64,000 nt of DNA from Moritella sp. JT01 (GTDB taxonomy: Bacteria; Pseudomonadota; Gammaproteobacteria; Enterobacterales; Moritellaceae), in assembly GCF_001574435.1 (NCBI RefSeq), contig NZ_LOCN01000001.1, positions 233,801 through 297,800 on the forward strand, read 5' to 3'. A program made the position numbers and the translations under genes. Of the stretch, positions 17,657 to 26,130 are shown in pieces (position 1 is the stretch's first letter; every line of letters begins with the position of its first letter). The notes beneath the pieces are model-generated. The model did not search any database and was not told the origin of the DNA. It saw only the letters and a list, made by a program, of their open reading frames with translations.

Positions 17657-18538
17657 TTAGGCTGATTTTATCGCGTTCGCTTTGATGAGCGCTGATGTGT
17701 CCATATTCCCCAGTCCGTGCTGCTGTAATATCTGGTAATCACTATCGACTTGACTCGTCAATGGTAATTGCAGTTGATAGCGTGCCGCTTCTTCCAAACA
17801 GATCCCGAGATCTTTTCTCATTAGATCTATCGCAAAGCCAAAATCAAATTGATCGTTTGCCATCGTTTCTGCTCGGTTCTCCATCTGCCATGATCCCGCT
17901 GCGCCATGCTTAAGTGTCTCTACTACGAGTGCCACATCTAATGATGCCTTTTCTGCTAACGTTAAAGCTTCACTTAAACCTTGTAAAATCCCTGCGATAC
18001 ATATTTGATTGACCATTTTACAACGCTGACCTTGGCCGTGGCTGCCCAGCAACGTTACCTGTTTCGCATAAGCGCTAAGCACTGGTTGAAGTGTCGTGAA
18101 GGTCTCAGCGTTACCACCACACATGACGGTTAACGTGCCATTTTCGGCACCTGCTTGCCCTCCTGAAACGGGTGCATCTATAAATTCAACTTCATGGTTT
18201 TCACATGCTGCGGCTAATTCTATGGCAAGATGTGCTGATGTCGTTGTGTGATCCACTAAGATCGCGCCCGGTTTTAGGCTGGCTAATACGCCTGATTCAC
18301 CGTATACCACGCTGCGTACATCGTCGTCGTTACCAACGCAAATGAACACGATATCTGCACTTTCAGCGGCTTCTTTAGGGGACAAGGCTAATTCTCCTTG
18401 GTAGTCTTTTACCCACTGTATGGCTTTTTCTGTTGTACGATTAAATACCTTGGTTTGGTATCCAGCACGTTTTAAATAACCCGCCATTGGGTATCCCATG
18501 ACCCCAAGGCCTACAAACGCAACGTTTAAATAATTCAT
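17657..18538 (-). CDS. 3-hydroxyisobutyrate dehydrogenase-family oxidoreductase
   Basis: 293 residues of the beta-hydroxyacid dehydrogenase family. N-terminal Rossmann fold with GLGVMG (residues 10-15), the substrate-binding DAPVSGG (121-127), and catalytic Lys174 in GQGQRCKMVNQ. Relatives act on 3-hydroxyisobutyrate, tartronate semialdehyde, sulfolactaldehyde or related short acids. The presence of a TSUP permease downstream and a MocR-type regulator divergently upstream makes a dedicated small-acid pathway likely; none of the valine degradation genes are nearby, which argues against a simple MmsB role. Confidence 0.83.
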   Translation of the reverse strand: MNYLNVAFVGLGVMGYPMAGYLKRAGYQTKVFNRTTEKAIQWVKDYQGELALSPKEAAESADIVFICVGNDDDVRSVVYGESGVLASLKPGAILVDHTTTSAHLAIELAAACENHEVEFIDAPVSGGQAGAENGTLTVMCGGNAETFTTLQPVLSAYAKQVTLLGSHGQGQRCKMVNQICIAGILQGLSEALTLAEKASLDVALVVETLKHGAAGSWQMENRAETMANDQFDFGFAIDLMRKDLGICLEEAARYQLQLPLTSQVDSDYQILQQHGLGNMDTSALIKANAIKSA

Positions 18539-18559
18539 GTTTTACACTCCAATCAGTAA

Positions 18560-18608
18560 TGACATATGTCAATTTATGTTTGTAATCTATTGTATTACCT
18601 AGTGGTAA
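18560..18608. promoter_or_regulatory. Two palindromes between the dehydrogenase operon and the MocR gene
   Basis: TGACATATGTCA (18560-18571) is a perfect 12-bp palindrome 21 bases upstream of the dehydrogenase start; TTACC-TAGT-GGTAA (18595-18608) is a second dyad. Both lie in the 215-base divergent gap and are plausible operators for the adjacent regulator. Assignment to that regulator is inference. Confidence 0.4.
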
Positions 18609-18753
18609 GTCAATTGTTTTGTACAATTAATTAACAAACATAATTATATGAATAGGAAAATGTTATGGATCTAGCGCTGTATGTTTTATTTCAGCAAGGT
18701 AAACTAGGGTTTATCAACGTTATGTTTTTGCAGTGTTCATTAGAGGTAAGTTA

Positions 18754-20100
18754 ATGAGTGATATTAAGTTTCGACAAATCGCCGAAACAATTGAAACTAG
18801 AATTAATACTGGTGTATATCAACCTAATACTAAACTACCGCCGCACCGGGTGTTAGCCAATGAGCTTGAGACCACGCCGACAACTGTGTCCAAGGCCTAT
18901 AAATTATTGGTTGAGAAAAACAAGGTTGAATCCTTTGTTGGCCGTGGCACGTTTGTTTGCGGTAATTCTGAATTGGAAACAGTGATCCAAGCCTCTGACG
19001 ATGATGCAGATTATAACTTCTCAATTTTACAGCCCTGCCTAAAATATAATGTTTTACCTTTACAGGCTGCATTTCAACAAACGTATGCGGCATTGCCGAG
19101 TGAGCTATTGGGTTATATTGAACACTCAGGGCATTTATCTCACCGAGAAGCGGGAGTTAAATGGGCGGCTGAATTTGGTTTATCCGTTTCTGATCCTGAC
19201 GAAATACTACTTGCCAGTGGCGCGCAGAATGCACTGGAAATACTGATCCAGACCTATACTAATCCAGGTGATTGCATTGCCGTTGAAGCATTTACTTATC
19301 CTGGTATTCTTTCTATAGCCAATTTATTGGGTCGCCGCGTTGTTGACGTTGCAATGGATAATGAAGGGATGTGCCCGACTGCACTTAAAGACGCTATTCT
19401 TAACGATAAGCCGAAATTGGTTGTCATTGTACCGTCACACCAAAACCCAACGGGTGTGACTATGCCGCAAGCGCGTAGAGAAACCATTGCTAAAGTGATC
19501 GAAGAAGGGAATATCTGGTTATTAGAAGATGATATTTATGGCTTCTTAAACCCAATGACGATCCCGGCAATCACAAACTATATACCCGAAAAAAGTTTTC
19601 ATATTACCAGTCTGTCGAAAGCGATTAGCCCTGCGTTACGTTGTGCATTTATTAAAGCGCCTAAAAGTGAGATTCGTAAAATAGGCGCATGCATCCGTAC
19701 TTCTATCTGGCTGGCGTCACCACTTAATTTTGCTGTGGCAGCACAATTAATTAACTCTGGTGAGGCTTTTATTATGGCGCATCAACAAAAATTACTGGCC
19801 GCGCAGCGACAACAGTTTGTGACAGATAAATTGGGGTTTTTATCTTGCTCTAGCCAGCCGACAAGTTACCATATTTGGGTGGCATTACCGGAACATTGGC
19901 GACAAGAGCATTTTGTGATGGAAGCTAAAAACCAAAAATTACTGGTGAGTAGTGGTGGTTACTTCTCGCAACAGAGTGATAAAAGCAATCATATTCGCTT
20001 ATCTTTAATGGCGATAGATGACGAACAACGCTTTCAGCAAGGTGTTGTATCTCTAGCTAATTTACTCCAAGATGGGCAGGGTTCACACTTCCTGTTTTAA
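18754..20100 (+). CDS. MocR-type regulator (GntR domain plus aminotransferase fold)
   Basis: About 448 residues from the ATG at 18754, preceded by AGAGGTAAG; an in-frame GTG at 18733 lacks this site. The N-terminal winged helix of GntR type (YQPNTKLPPHRVLANELETTPTTVSKAYKLL) is joined to a fold-type I aminotransferase domain with HQNPTG and the PLP lysine in ITSLSKAISPALRC (near residue 290). Such proteins sense amino acids or related ligands through PLP; PdxR, GabR and TauR are known examples. It is divergent from the dehydrogenase-TSUP operon, its likely target. The ligand is unknown. Confidence 0.9.
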   Translation: MSDIKFRQIAETIETRINTGVYQPNTKLPPHRVLANELETTPTTVSKAYKLLVEKNKVESFVGRGTFVCGNSELETVIQASDDDADYNFSILQPCLKYNVLPLQAAFQQTYAALPSELLGYIEHSGHLSHREAGVKWAAEFGLSVSDPDEILLASGAQNALEILIQTYTNPGDCIAVEAFTYPGILSIANLLGRRVVDVAMDNEGMCPTALKDAILNDKPKLVVIVPSHQNPTGVTMPQARRETIAKVIEEGNIWLLEDDIYGFLNPMTIPAITNYIPEKSFHITSLSKAISPALRCAFIKAPKSEIRKIGACIRTSIWLASPLNFAVAAQLINSGEAFIMAHQQKLLAAQRQQFVTDKLGFLSCSSQPTSYHIWVALPEHWRQEHFVMEAKNQKLLVSSGGYFSQQSDKSNHIRLSLMAIDDEQRFQQGVVSLANLLQDGQGSHFLF

Positions 20101-20157
20101 TTATTTTAACTGTTCATGATGTAGACCCATAATAGGACATTAGGCTAAGGAGAGTTT

Positions 20158-20796
20158 ATGTTGAAAAATACGATTACGGGTATACTTATTTTAAGTTGTT
20201 CTGGCTGTGTTTTGTTAGCCAAAAAAGATCCGACACCACCAGAGATAGATCCGGCGGATGCAGACGTTCCGGTATTACTATTACCGCCAACAGCAACGCC
20301 GACCTCGGCAGCGGAATGTGCAGGTGATATGGAATTACCTGTAGAGTTTAGCCGTAAGTTCACAGCTGTATCTGATCCTGAATTATTAGCGCAATCTATT
20401 GGTGAACCTGAAGAAGGCAGACTCTGTCAGGGGCAAGTATATGTTGCTAAAAAGAACTCCAAAATTTTACTGTTTCGAGCTTGGAATGGCACTAATCCAA
20501 CGAGTAAACTCGGTGAGTGGTGGGCATTAAAGAGTCCACGTGGACAAATATCGCAATACCGCAGTGATTATCAAATATGTTATCAATGGTCGCCGTTAGA
20601 TAAACTCACCTTGTGCAGTTTAAAAGCAGGAGCGAAAGTAGTGATTGGCACTGGCCAAAGTGCGACTTGCTCAGATTATCTTGAATATCCAAGCTCAGGG
20701 AAGAAGCAGGTATATCTGGCCAATGCAGACGTGGATCTAGTTGATTGCACTAGCTACAACGCTGAATTTAACTGGACGCCCATTATTAATAATTAA
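20158..20796 (+). CDS. Cysteine-containing putative lipoprotein of unknown function
   Basis: 212 residues; no family recognised. The short hydrophobic start ILILSCSGCVLLAKKDP offers two possible lipidation cysteines (Cys14 after ILS, Cys17 after CSG). A proline-rich linker (PTPPEIDPADADVPVLLLPPTATPTS) follows, then a domain with cysteine pairs and several Trp residues, probably disulfide-stabilised in the periplasm or at the surface. A clear ribosome-binding site (AAGGAGAG) lies before the ATG. It is 35 bases before a DUF4344 metallopeptidase gene on the same strand, so the two may be made together. Confidence 0.7.
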   Translation: MLKNTITGILILSCSGCVLLAKKDPTPPEIDPADADVPVLLLPPTATPTSAAECAGDMELPVEFSRKFTAVSDPELLAQSIGEPEEGRLCQGQVYVAKKNSKILLFRAWNGTNPTSKLGEWWALKSPRGQISQYRSDYQICYQWSPLDKLTLCSLKAGAKVVIGTGQSATCSDYLEYPSSGKKQVYLANADVDLVDCTSYNAEFNWTPIINN

Positions 20797-20831
20797 TGTG
20801 TCCTTAGTCATAAACGATAGGTAGGAAAGGA

Positions 20832-21641
20832 ATGAGATATGATCAACGCAGGTGGTTATTCACCGTAATTTTCTTTTTCTCTAGTATGAGTATCGCTGCT
20901 GATAATGTCATTGTGCGTTATCTTCCGACGAATGATATTACGTTACAGCCTATCGCTAAAAAATTGCAGTCAGACAGCAGTATTCAAGATGCAATTACCT
21001 TGATGAATGAAGAATTTATTTTTCTTCAACCGTTAACTATCGTCTTTGGTGCTAATGATGGCCCGTTATATGATCCTACCCGTAATGACATTCTAATTCC
21101 TTATACTTTTCTAGACGAAGTCGAGCAGCGCTTTAACGCCGTTAATTACGCGGATGATAATCAAGGTAACGCTAATCCAGAAAATCTGGTTCAGGTGGTG
21201 ATGGATGTGGTGATACATACGTTATTCCACGAACTTGCCCACGCTTTGATTGCGACGTATGAATTACCGATTGTGGGTAAAGAAGAAGATGCGGCAGATA
21301 ATTTAGCCGCAGTATTGTCGATTGAATACTTTGAAAATGGGGCTGAAATAGCAATTAGCGCAGCCGATCTATTTTATCTTGAAGGCGATGAGATAACCGA
21401 ATTTGAAGAGGCCGATTTTTGGGATGAACACAGCCTTGATTTACAGCGTTACTATGCCACCCTTTGCCATGTTTATGGCAGTGATGAAACTCAATACGCC
21501 TACTTGTTAGAAGAGACTGGATTTTCTGATGAACGCGCTGAACTGTGTATTGGTGATTATGAACGCATGACAAATAACTGGCTAACACTCTTAGACGTTT
21601 ATATGTCGCCTGAGGTTGATGCTACTACGCCAGCTAAATAA
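20832..21641 (+). CDS. DUF4344 putative zinc metallopeptidase, exported
   Basis: 269 residues with a signal peptide (WLFTVIFFFSSMSIAA). The core has HELAH (His133, Glu134, His137), the zincin motif, followed by GKEEDAADNLAAV, which in this family supplies a further acidic ligand and distinguishes DUF4344 from other zincins. Late cysteines (LCHVYG, ELCIGDYER) could form a disulfide. It probably works in the periplasm or outside the cell; substrate unknown. It follows the lipoprotein gene by 35 bases and is convergent with yfbR, 26 bases apart. Confidence 0.78.
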   Translation: MRYDQRRWLFTVIFFFSSMSIAADNVIVRYLPTNDITLQPIAKKLQSDSSIQDAITLMNEEFIFLQPLTIVFGANDGPLYDPTRNDILIPYTFLDEVEQRFNAVNYADDNQGNANPENLVQVVMDVVIHTLFHELAHALIATYELPIVGKEEDAADNLAAVLSIEYFENGAEIAISAADLFYLEGDEITEFEEADFWDEHSLDLQRYYATLCHVYGSDETQYAYLLEETGFSDERAELCIGDYERMTNNWLTLLDVYMSPEVDATTPAK

Positions 21642-21667
21642 AATCAGGGTGTTTGTCGTACACCAGT

Positions 21668-22246
21668 TTAGTCCATATCATCAAAAGGCTGACCAATACT
21701 CGGTAAAAACACATCAAGGAAATACCGGATTTCATCTGTCATACGCTCGTCTAATGCTTTTTTACAGCGTAATTTGGCTTTCTCAAATTCATGGTTACCA
21801 CAGCTTTCCTCTTCAATACACTTCATATAAGCACAGAGAATATCTGCATCTTTGACTAATTTTTTATAAATAGGATCAAGATCAGGGGTTGATAATAGTG
21901 GTTTATACGCGTCACGTAATTTTGCTGGCAACATATCGAGTAAGGTTTTTTCAGCGGCCAATTCAATCTTGTTATATTCACGAATAATGGCTTTATTATA
22001 ATATTTCACCGGGGTGGGTAAATCACCGGTAAGCACTTCGGTGGTGTCGTGGAACAATGCCATTGACGCTGCTTTGTCAGGCTCATCGCTTTTACCGTAA
22101 TAAGTATTCCCGATCAGCACAAGTGCATGGGCAACCATCGCAACCTGTAAACTGTGTTCGGCAATATTCTCATTGGTGACATTACGCATCAGCGGCCAAC
22201 GATAAATTAACTTCATGCGGGCAAGGTGGGCAAAAAAATGGCTCAT
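21668..22246 (-). CDS. yfbR: 5'-deoxynucleotidase YfbR
   Basis: 192 residues from the ATG at 22246, preceded by GGAG; a TTG at 22258 is less likely. An HD-domain phosphohydrolase that removes phosphate from deoxyribonucleoside 5'-monophosphates. Conserved elements: RWPLMRNV, EHSLQVAMVAH (metal His31), FHDTTEVLTGDLPTPVKYYN (His66, Asp67, with the catalytic Glu70) and the KDADILCAYMKCIEE helix with the last metal Asp. In E. coli yfbR lies next to alaA; here about 4.9 kb of other genes separates them. Confidence 0.94.
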   Translation of the reverse strand: MSHFFAHLARMKLIYRWPLMRNVTNENIAEHSLQVAMVAHALVLIGNTYYGKSDEPDKAASMALFHDTTEVLTGDLPTPVKYYNKAIIREYNKIELAAEKTLLDMLPAKLRDAYKPLLSTPDLDPIYKKLVKDADILCAYMKCIEEESCGNHEFEKAKLRCKKALDERMTDEIRYFLDVFLPSIGQPFDDMD

Positions 22247-22380
22247 GCTTTTCTCCAAATCAAAAGTATCTAATGACGATACAGGCTAAAACCGCGTAAG
22301 TCATCGGTTTCATTACTGTAGCACTTCTTTGCATACTCTCAAAATTTCAAATAGTTAGATTTCTCGCTTTGCATTTAAAC

Positions 22381-22424
22381 TGTTATGTTATAACATAACA
22401 AAATATGAGTGTTATATTATAACA
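22381..22424 (+). promoter_or_regulatory. Tandem/overlapping Zur boxes before the zinc operon
   Basis: TGTTATGTTATAACATAACA (22381-22400) is a perfect 20-bp palindrome that contains two overlapping 7-1-7 sites, each one base off the TGTTATA-N-TATAACA Zur consensus. TGTTATATTATAACA (22410-22424) is a perfect match to the consensus. They end 3 bases before the AAAGGAA ribosome-binding site, so bound Zur would block the promoter or early transcription when zinc is plentiful. Assignment to Zur follows the known gammaproteobacterial consensus and the metal-uptake genes downstream. Confidence 0.85.
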
Positions 22425-22441
22425 ATAAAGGAAAAATAGTT

Positions 22442-23584
22442 GTGAAAAAGAAATTGGTTTCCCTCGCGATTGGTAGCATCTTGGTATCCCCTGCTTTTGC
22501 TAATACGTTATCAAATCCACAAATTGGCGTTGTACTCGATGGTTATTACCAAAATGGTGAGCGTAATAACTCTGAACGTGGCGAGGGGTTCGGACTTGGG
22601 CACACTGAAATTAGTATGTCCGCTAATATTGATGACAAGTTTCACGGTGTATTAACGACAGTGTTAGAGGGTCATGGCGATGAAACCGAGCTTCTTTTAG
22701 AAGAGGCGTTTGTTGAAACCGTGGCAATGCCTTATGGTCTTAATATTCGAGCTGGACGATTCTTGTCAGACTTTGGTTATTTGAACAACCAGCATGTACA
22801 CACGGACAGTTTTGTTGAGCGTCCAATCGCTTACCGTACTTTCTTAGGTTCTCATTATTATGATGATGGTTTGCGTGCAAACCTAGTACTACCAACGGAT
22901 ATGTATGTGAAATTGGGGATTGAGGCATTGAGTGGCAGTAAGATGTCTGCTGTGGAAGATGGTGCTGAAGTGGGTGTTTATACTACGACATTAAAACTGG
23001 GTGATGATTTTTCAGAATCGTCTAGCTGGCAGTTTGGTTTAAGTTATCTGCGTAATGACAACGGTAAAACCAAAAAATTGGAAGAGCATGACCACAGTGC
23101 GGATTCCGGTCATGATCACGACCACAGCCATGCATCAGCGGTGACGGGGTCAAATCTATACGGCGCTGACTTTGTGTGGAAATGGGCGCCCAATGGCAAC
23201 TATAAATATCGTAACTTAACGCTATCAGCTGAATACATGTTGTTAGACGATATTCTGGATAGTAAATACAAAGGTGAAAAGAATGCACCAGATAATCTAG
23301 CCGCGTATTACGTATCGGGTGTATATCGTTTTACTCCTAGTTGGTCGACAGGTCTACGCTACGGTGAAGCTGAAAGCTATGACGGGCATGCACATGGCGA
23401 TCATGTACATTTGACCTCTCTAAAAGACCGTGAGTTTGATGCGATGCTGGCGTGGAACTCTTCTCATTTTGGTACCGTTCGTGCCCAATACTCACGTGTT
23501 GAAAACCAATCTAAAGAAACGGATAACGTATTTACACTGCAATATGTGATGACGTTTGGGGCGCACGGTGCACATGCGTTTTAA
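22442..23584 (+). CDS. Zur-controlled outer-membrane beta-barrel protein with His-rich loops
   Basis: 380 residues from a GTG start at 22442, chosen for AAAGGAA about 9 bases upstream and because it begins a good signal peptide (KKKLVSLAIGSILVSPAFA). The mature part alternates short amphipathic strands with loops, ends in aromatic Phe (AHAF) as outer-membrane barrels do, and resembles porin-like proteins found beside metal transporters. Two loops are rich in histidine (around EEHDHSADSGHDHDHSHA and GHAHGDHVH), suited to zinc binding. It is the first gene of the operon and overlaps the binding-protein gene by 11 bases. It probably passes or concentrates zinc at the outer membrane; this is inference from context. 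Confidence 0.8.
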   Translation: MKKKLVSLAIGSILVSPAFANTLSNPQIGVVLDGYYQNGERNNSERGEGFGLGHTEISMSANIDDKFHGVLTTVLEGHGDETELLLEEAFVETVAMPYGLNIRAGRFLSDFGYLNNQHVHTDSFVERPIAYRTFLGSHYYDDGLRANLVLPTDMYVKLGIEALSGSKMSAVEDGAEVGVYTTTLKLGDDFSESSSWQFGLSYLRNDNGKTKKLEEHDHSADSGHDHDHSHASAVTGSNLYGADFVWKWAPNGNYKYRNLTLSAEYMLLDDILDSKYKGEKNAPDNLAAYYVSGVYRFTPSWSTGLRYGEAESYDGHAHGDHVHLTSLKDREFDAMLAWNSSHFGTVRAQYSRVENQSKETDNVFTLQYVMTFGAHGAHAF

Positions 23585-24479
23585 GAAAAGCACATTATTC
23601 GTGATCGTGAGTGCGGCAATGTTGTCTGCACCTGCACTCGCGTTGAATATCTTTGTCTGTGAGCCAGAGTGGAAAGCACTATTGGCTGCACATGCACCCA
23701 AAGCAACTATCTATTCTGCGACAACAGCACTGCAAGACCCACATTACGTACAAGCGAGGCCATCTTTGATTGCGAGGATGCGCCAAGCGGATATGGCCAT
23801 GTGCTCTGGTGCTGAGTTGGAAATTGGTTGGTTGCCGATGTTGCAGGCGCGAAGCAGTAATCCGGCGGTGCAAAACAATAAGCAAAGTATGCTGTATGCG
23901 TCAGAGATTGTCAGCATGTTGGATACGCATCATCATGTTGACCGCAGTATGGGGGATATTCACGCCTATGGTAATCCGCATGTGCAGTTTGCTGCCAACG
24001 ATATGATCCGAATTTCTCGCGTGGTGAGCAAACGCTTGGAAAGTATAGATCCCGCTAATGCATTTAGTTACTTAGTCAATGGCGTGAAGTTCCGTGAGCA
24101 TTGGCGACAAAAGTTAGTTGAATGGGAACTGCGAGCTGAACCGCTGCGAGGTATGCAAGTGGTGAGTTATCACGAGACCTATCGTTATCTGTTTGACTGG
24201 TTGGGGATGGGGCAGGTTGCAGACCTTGAGCCTAAGCCGGGTATTTCACCGACGACTGCACATTTGCAATCGTTGACGAAGTTAGACCCAGCGTCGTTTG
24301 ATGCGATTATTTACTCTTCTCATCAGAATCAACGTCCGGCTAATTGGCTGCATCAGCAAACACAAAAGCCAGTGATTCAATTACCACTCACGGTATCGGA
24401 AGGGCAAAGCCTTGACGAACTGTATGATGGCATATTGGATAACTTGCTCGATGTGCTTGTTGAATCAGCGAAGAATTAA
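23574..24479 (+). CDS. Metal ABC transporter substrate-binding protein (ZnuA/TroA type)
   Basis: 301 residues from the ATG at 23574, inside the last codons of the preceding gene (translational coupling). Signal peptide ends near SAPALA. Cluster A-I binding-protein features: DPHYVQARPSLI with His57, GNPHVQF with His136, SYHETYRYLFDW with His200, and EPKPGISPT near the last ligand. The SMGDIHAYGNPH segment places it in a branch distinct from classical E. coli ZnuA, and the long His-rich loop of ZnuA is missing; the partner outer-membrane protein carries the His-rich loops instead. It should deliver zinc (or a similar metal) to the permease that follows after 3 bases. Confidence 0.87.
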   Translation: MRFKKSTLFVIVSAAMLSAPALALNIFVCEPEWKALLAAHAPKATIYSATTALQDPHYVQARPSLIARMRQADMAMCSGAELEIGWLPMLQARSSNPAVQNNKQSMLYASEIVSMLDTHHHVDRSMGDIHAYGNPHVQFAANDMIRISRVVSKRLESIDPANAFSYLVNGVKFREHWRQKLVEWELRAEPLRGMQVVSYHETYRYLFDWLGMGQVADLEPKPGISPTTAHLQSLTKLDPASFDAIIYSSHQNQRPANWLHQQTQKPVIQLPLTVSEGQSLDELYDGILDNLLDVLVESAKN

Positions 24480-24482
24480 CCT

Positions 24483-25271
24483 ATGCTCACAGATTATCTT
24501 TGGCTAGCCCCGGCGGTGCTGTGTGGTCTGATTGCGCTGGTGGGTAATGTGATATTGGGGCAGCAAGTGCTACAGCGTAAAATCATTTTTATTGATTTAG
24601 CCGTGGCTCAAGTTGCTGCATTAGGTGCCGCGTTCAGTCAGTACTGGCTAAGTAGTTTTGATATCTTACCCGAGACTTGGTTAGGGCAGATGATTGGTCC
24701 TTGGGTATTGTCGCTGATGCTATGCGGTTTAATTGCTTTGATGGAAAAGCACTATCAACAGCACCTTGAACCTATGATAGGTAGCTTGTTTGCGGTGTCT
24801 GCCTCATTGGCTATTTTGCTGGCAAGCAAAGACCCGCACGGTGCTGACTTTATTCAAGGTATCTTAAATGGGCAGTTGTTATGGGCAACATGGGATGATG
24901 TTTGGCCGTTGGCTATTATCACCGCCGCGATGGTGACTTTGGTAACGATGAAACCTGAGTTTATGCGCGGCAGTGGTTTTTACGTTATCTTCGCGATATT
25001 AATGCCAATAACGGTCAAGTTGACGGGGATTTACCTTGAATTTGCGTTATTAGTGATCCCCGCTCTTTGTGCATCTGCGTTAAAAGGCATACGTTTTTTT
25101 ATCGCGAGCATGGGAATTGGCGTTACAGGTATTTTGTCTGGTATCGCAATGTCTGCTCACTATGATTTACCCAGTGGTGCAAGTATCGTCATTACCTTGT
25201 TTGTATCTGGCGTACTGTTTCATTTATTGCTGCAACCTTTAGTTGTGAAGACTGAGGTTCGCGCTTCATAA
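24483..25271 (+). CDS. Metal ABC transporter permease (ABC-3 / ZnuB type)
   Basis: 262 residues, seven or eight membrane helices. The start (LWLAPAVLCGLIALVGNVILGQQVLQRKIIFIDLAVAQVAALG) and the KLTGIYLEFALLVIPALCA segment are typical of the ABC-3 family of zinc/manganese permeases. It lies 3 bases after the binding-protein gene. No ATP-binding subunit follows: transcription meets a terminator at 25292-25331 and the next gene is a GFA protein. The permease must therefore borrow an ATPase, presumably a ZnuC encoded elsewhere. Confidence 0.88.
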   Translation: MLTDYLWLAPAVLCGLIALVGNVILGQQVLQRKIIFIDLAVAQVAALGAAFSQYWLSSFDILPETWLGQMIGPWVLSLMLCGLIALMEKHYQQHLEPMIGSLFAVSASLAILLASKDPHGADFIQGILNGQLLWATWDDVWPLAIITAAMVTLVTMKPEFMRGSGFYVIFAILMPITVKLTGIYLEFALLVIPALCASALKGIRFFIASMGIGVTGILSGIAMSAHYDLPSGASIVITLFVSGVLFHLLLQPLVVKTEVRAS

Positions 25272-25291
25272 AATAAAGTAACACGTTAAAC

Positions 25292-25331
25292 AAAGCCTGA
25301 TCTCAGAATGCTACTGGGGTCGGGCTTTTTT
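25292..25331 (+). terminator. Terminator after the zinc operon
   Basis: AAAGCCTGA (25292-25300) pairs with TCGGGCTTT (one G-T pair) across a 19-base loop that itself contains a short CTCAG/CTGGG stem, followed by a run of T. It closes the zinc operon 20 bases past the permease stop. Confidence 0.82.
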
Positions 25332-25508
25332 CATTTCATATCAATATCGCTTACCTTTTTGATTTAGAGATCAACAATTGATTTATAGCCGTCAGGAATA
25401 GATTTAATCGACATTAATACCGTCTTAGGGTACTGTTATTATATACAGTGTTTTGTCGGCGTGCTAAATGGAACACATCTATGGTTATAAACTAAGGGAA
25501 ATATATAA

Positions 25509-25925
25509 ATGTTACATTCAAAAGCAAGCTGCCTCTGTGGAGCAGTAGAAATTACCGCAAACGAAATTAATCCTAAATTTACTGTCTGCCACTGTGACTC
25601 ATGTAGAGGATGGGGTGGCGCTCCATTTTTTGCTGTTCAATGTGGAACGAATGTAAGCATTACAGGCCTAGATAAAGTGAAGATGTATAATTCATCATCT
25701 TGGGCATCTCGTGGTTTTTGCACTGATTGTGGAACCCATTTATTTTTTAAATTTAATGACAGTGGTGATTACAATATGCCAGTGGGCATATTTAAAGATT
25801 TGAATGGATTAGAAATGGATATGCAATACTTTAGTGATCAGCGACCTGACTATTATTGCTTTTCAAACGAAACGAAAGAAATGACCAAAGCTGAAATTAT
25901 GGCTTATTTTGCAAAAAAGATATAA
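25509..25925 (+). CDS. GFA / CENP-V domain protein
   Basis: 138 residues with the zinc-binding cysteine pattern of the GFA family: CLCG (Cys8, Cys10), CHCDSC (Cys27, Cys29, Cys32) and CTDCG (Cys71, Cys74). The family is named after glutathione-dependent formaldehyde-activating enzyme, but most members have no proven activity and may bind glutathione-linked aldehydes. It is probably cytoplasmic and monocistronic, with a terminator downstream. It is part of the accessory block between yfbR and alaA. Confidence 0.85.
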   Translation: MLHSKASCLCGAVEITANEINPKFTVCHCDSCRGWGGAPFFAVQCGTNVSITGLDKVKMYNSSSWASRGFCTDCGTHLFFKFNDSGDYNMPVGIFKDLNGLEMDMQYFSDQRPDYYCFSNETKEMTKAEIMAYFAKKI

Positions 25926-25976
25926 CAAGCATGTTTAAAATAGCCAATAAAAAGCATAGATATTAGATTTTTATTA

Positions 25977-26001
25977 AAAAGGCGTCATTACGACGCCTTT
26001 T
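25977..26001 (+). terminator. Terminator after the GFA gene
   Basis: AAAAGGCGTC pairs with GACGCCTTTT around a 5-base loop (ATTAC), a 10-bp perfect stem ending in T. It works for the GFA transcript; the symmetric A/T flanks would allow either direction. Confidence 0.85.
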
Positions 26002-26130
26002 ACTATCGATAATTTGGTACTTTATTAATATTCTTAACTTATAAAAATAAGCTAAGTTAATGCATTGTTTTAGATTAACGTTATTGTTGTTACTTAATTT
26101 TTTAGAATAAGCCAAGGGAATGGAGACATT

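Noticed and set aside
23091..23136. His-rich coding stretch suspected to be a tandem DNA repeat
   Set aside because: The histidines are interspersed with varied residues and codons; it is a metal-binding loop of the barrel protein, not a DNA repeat.
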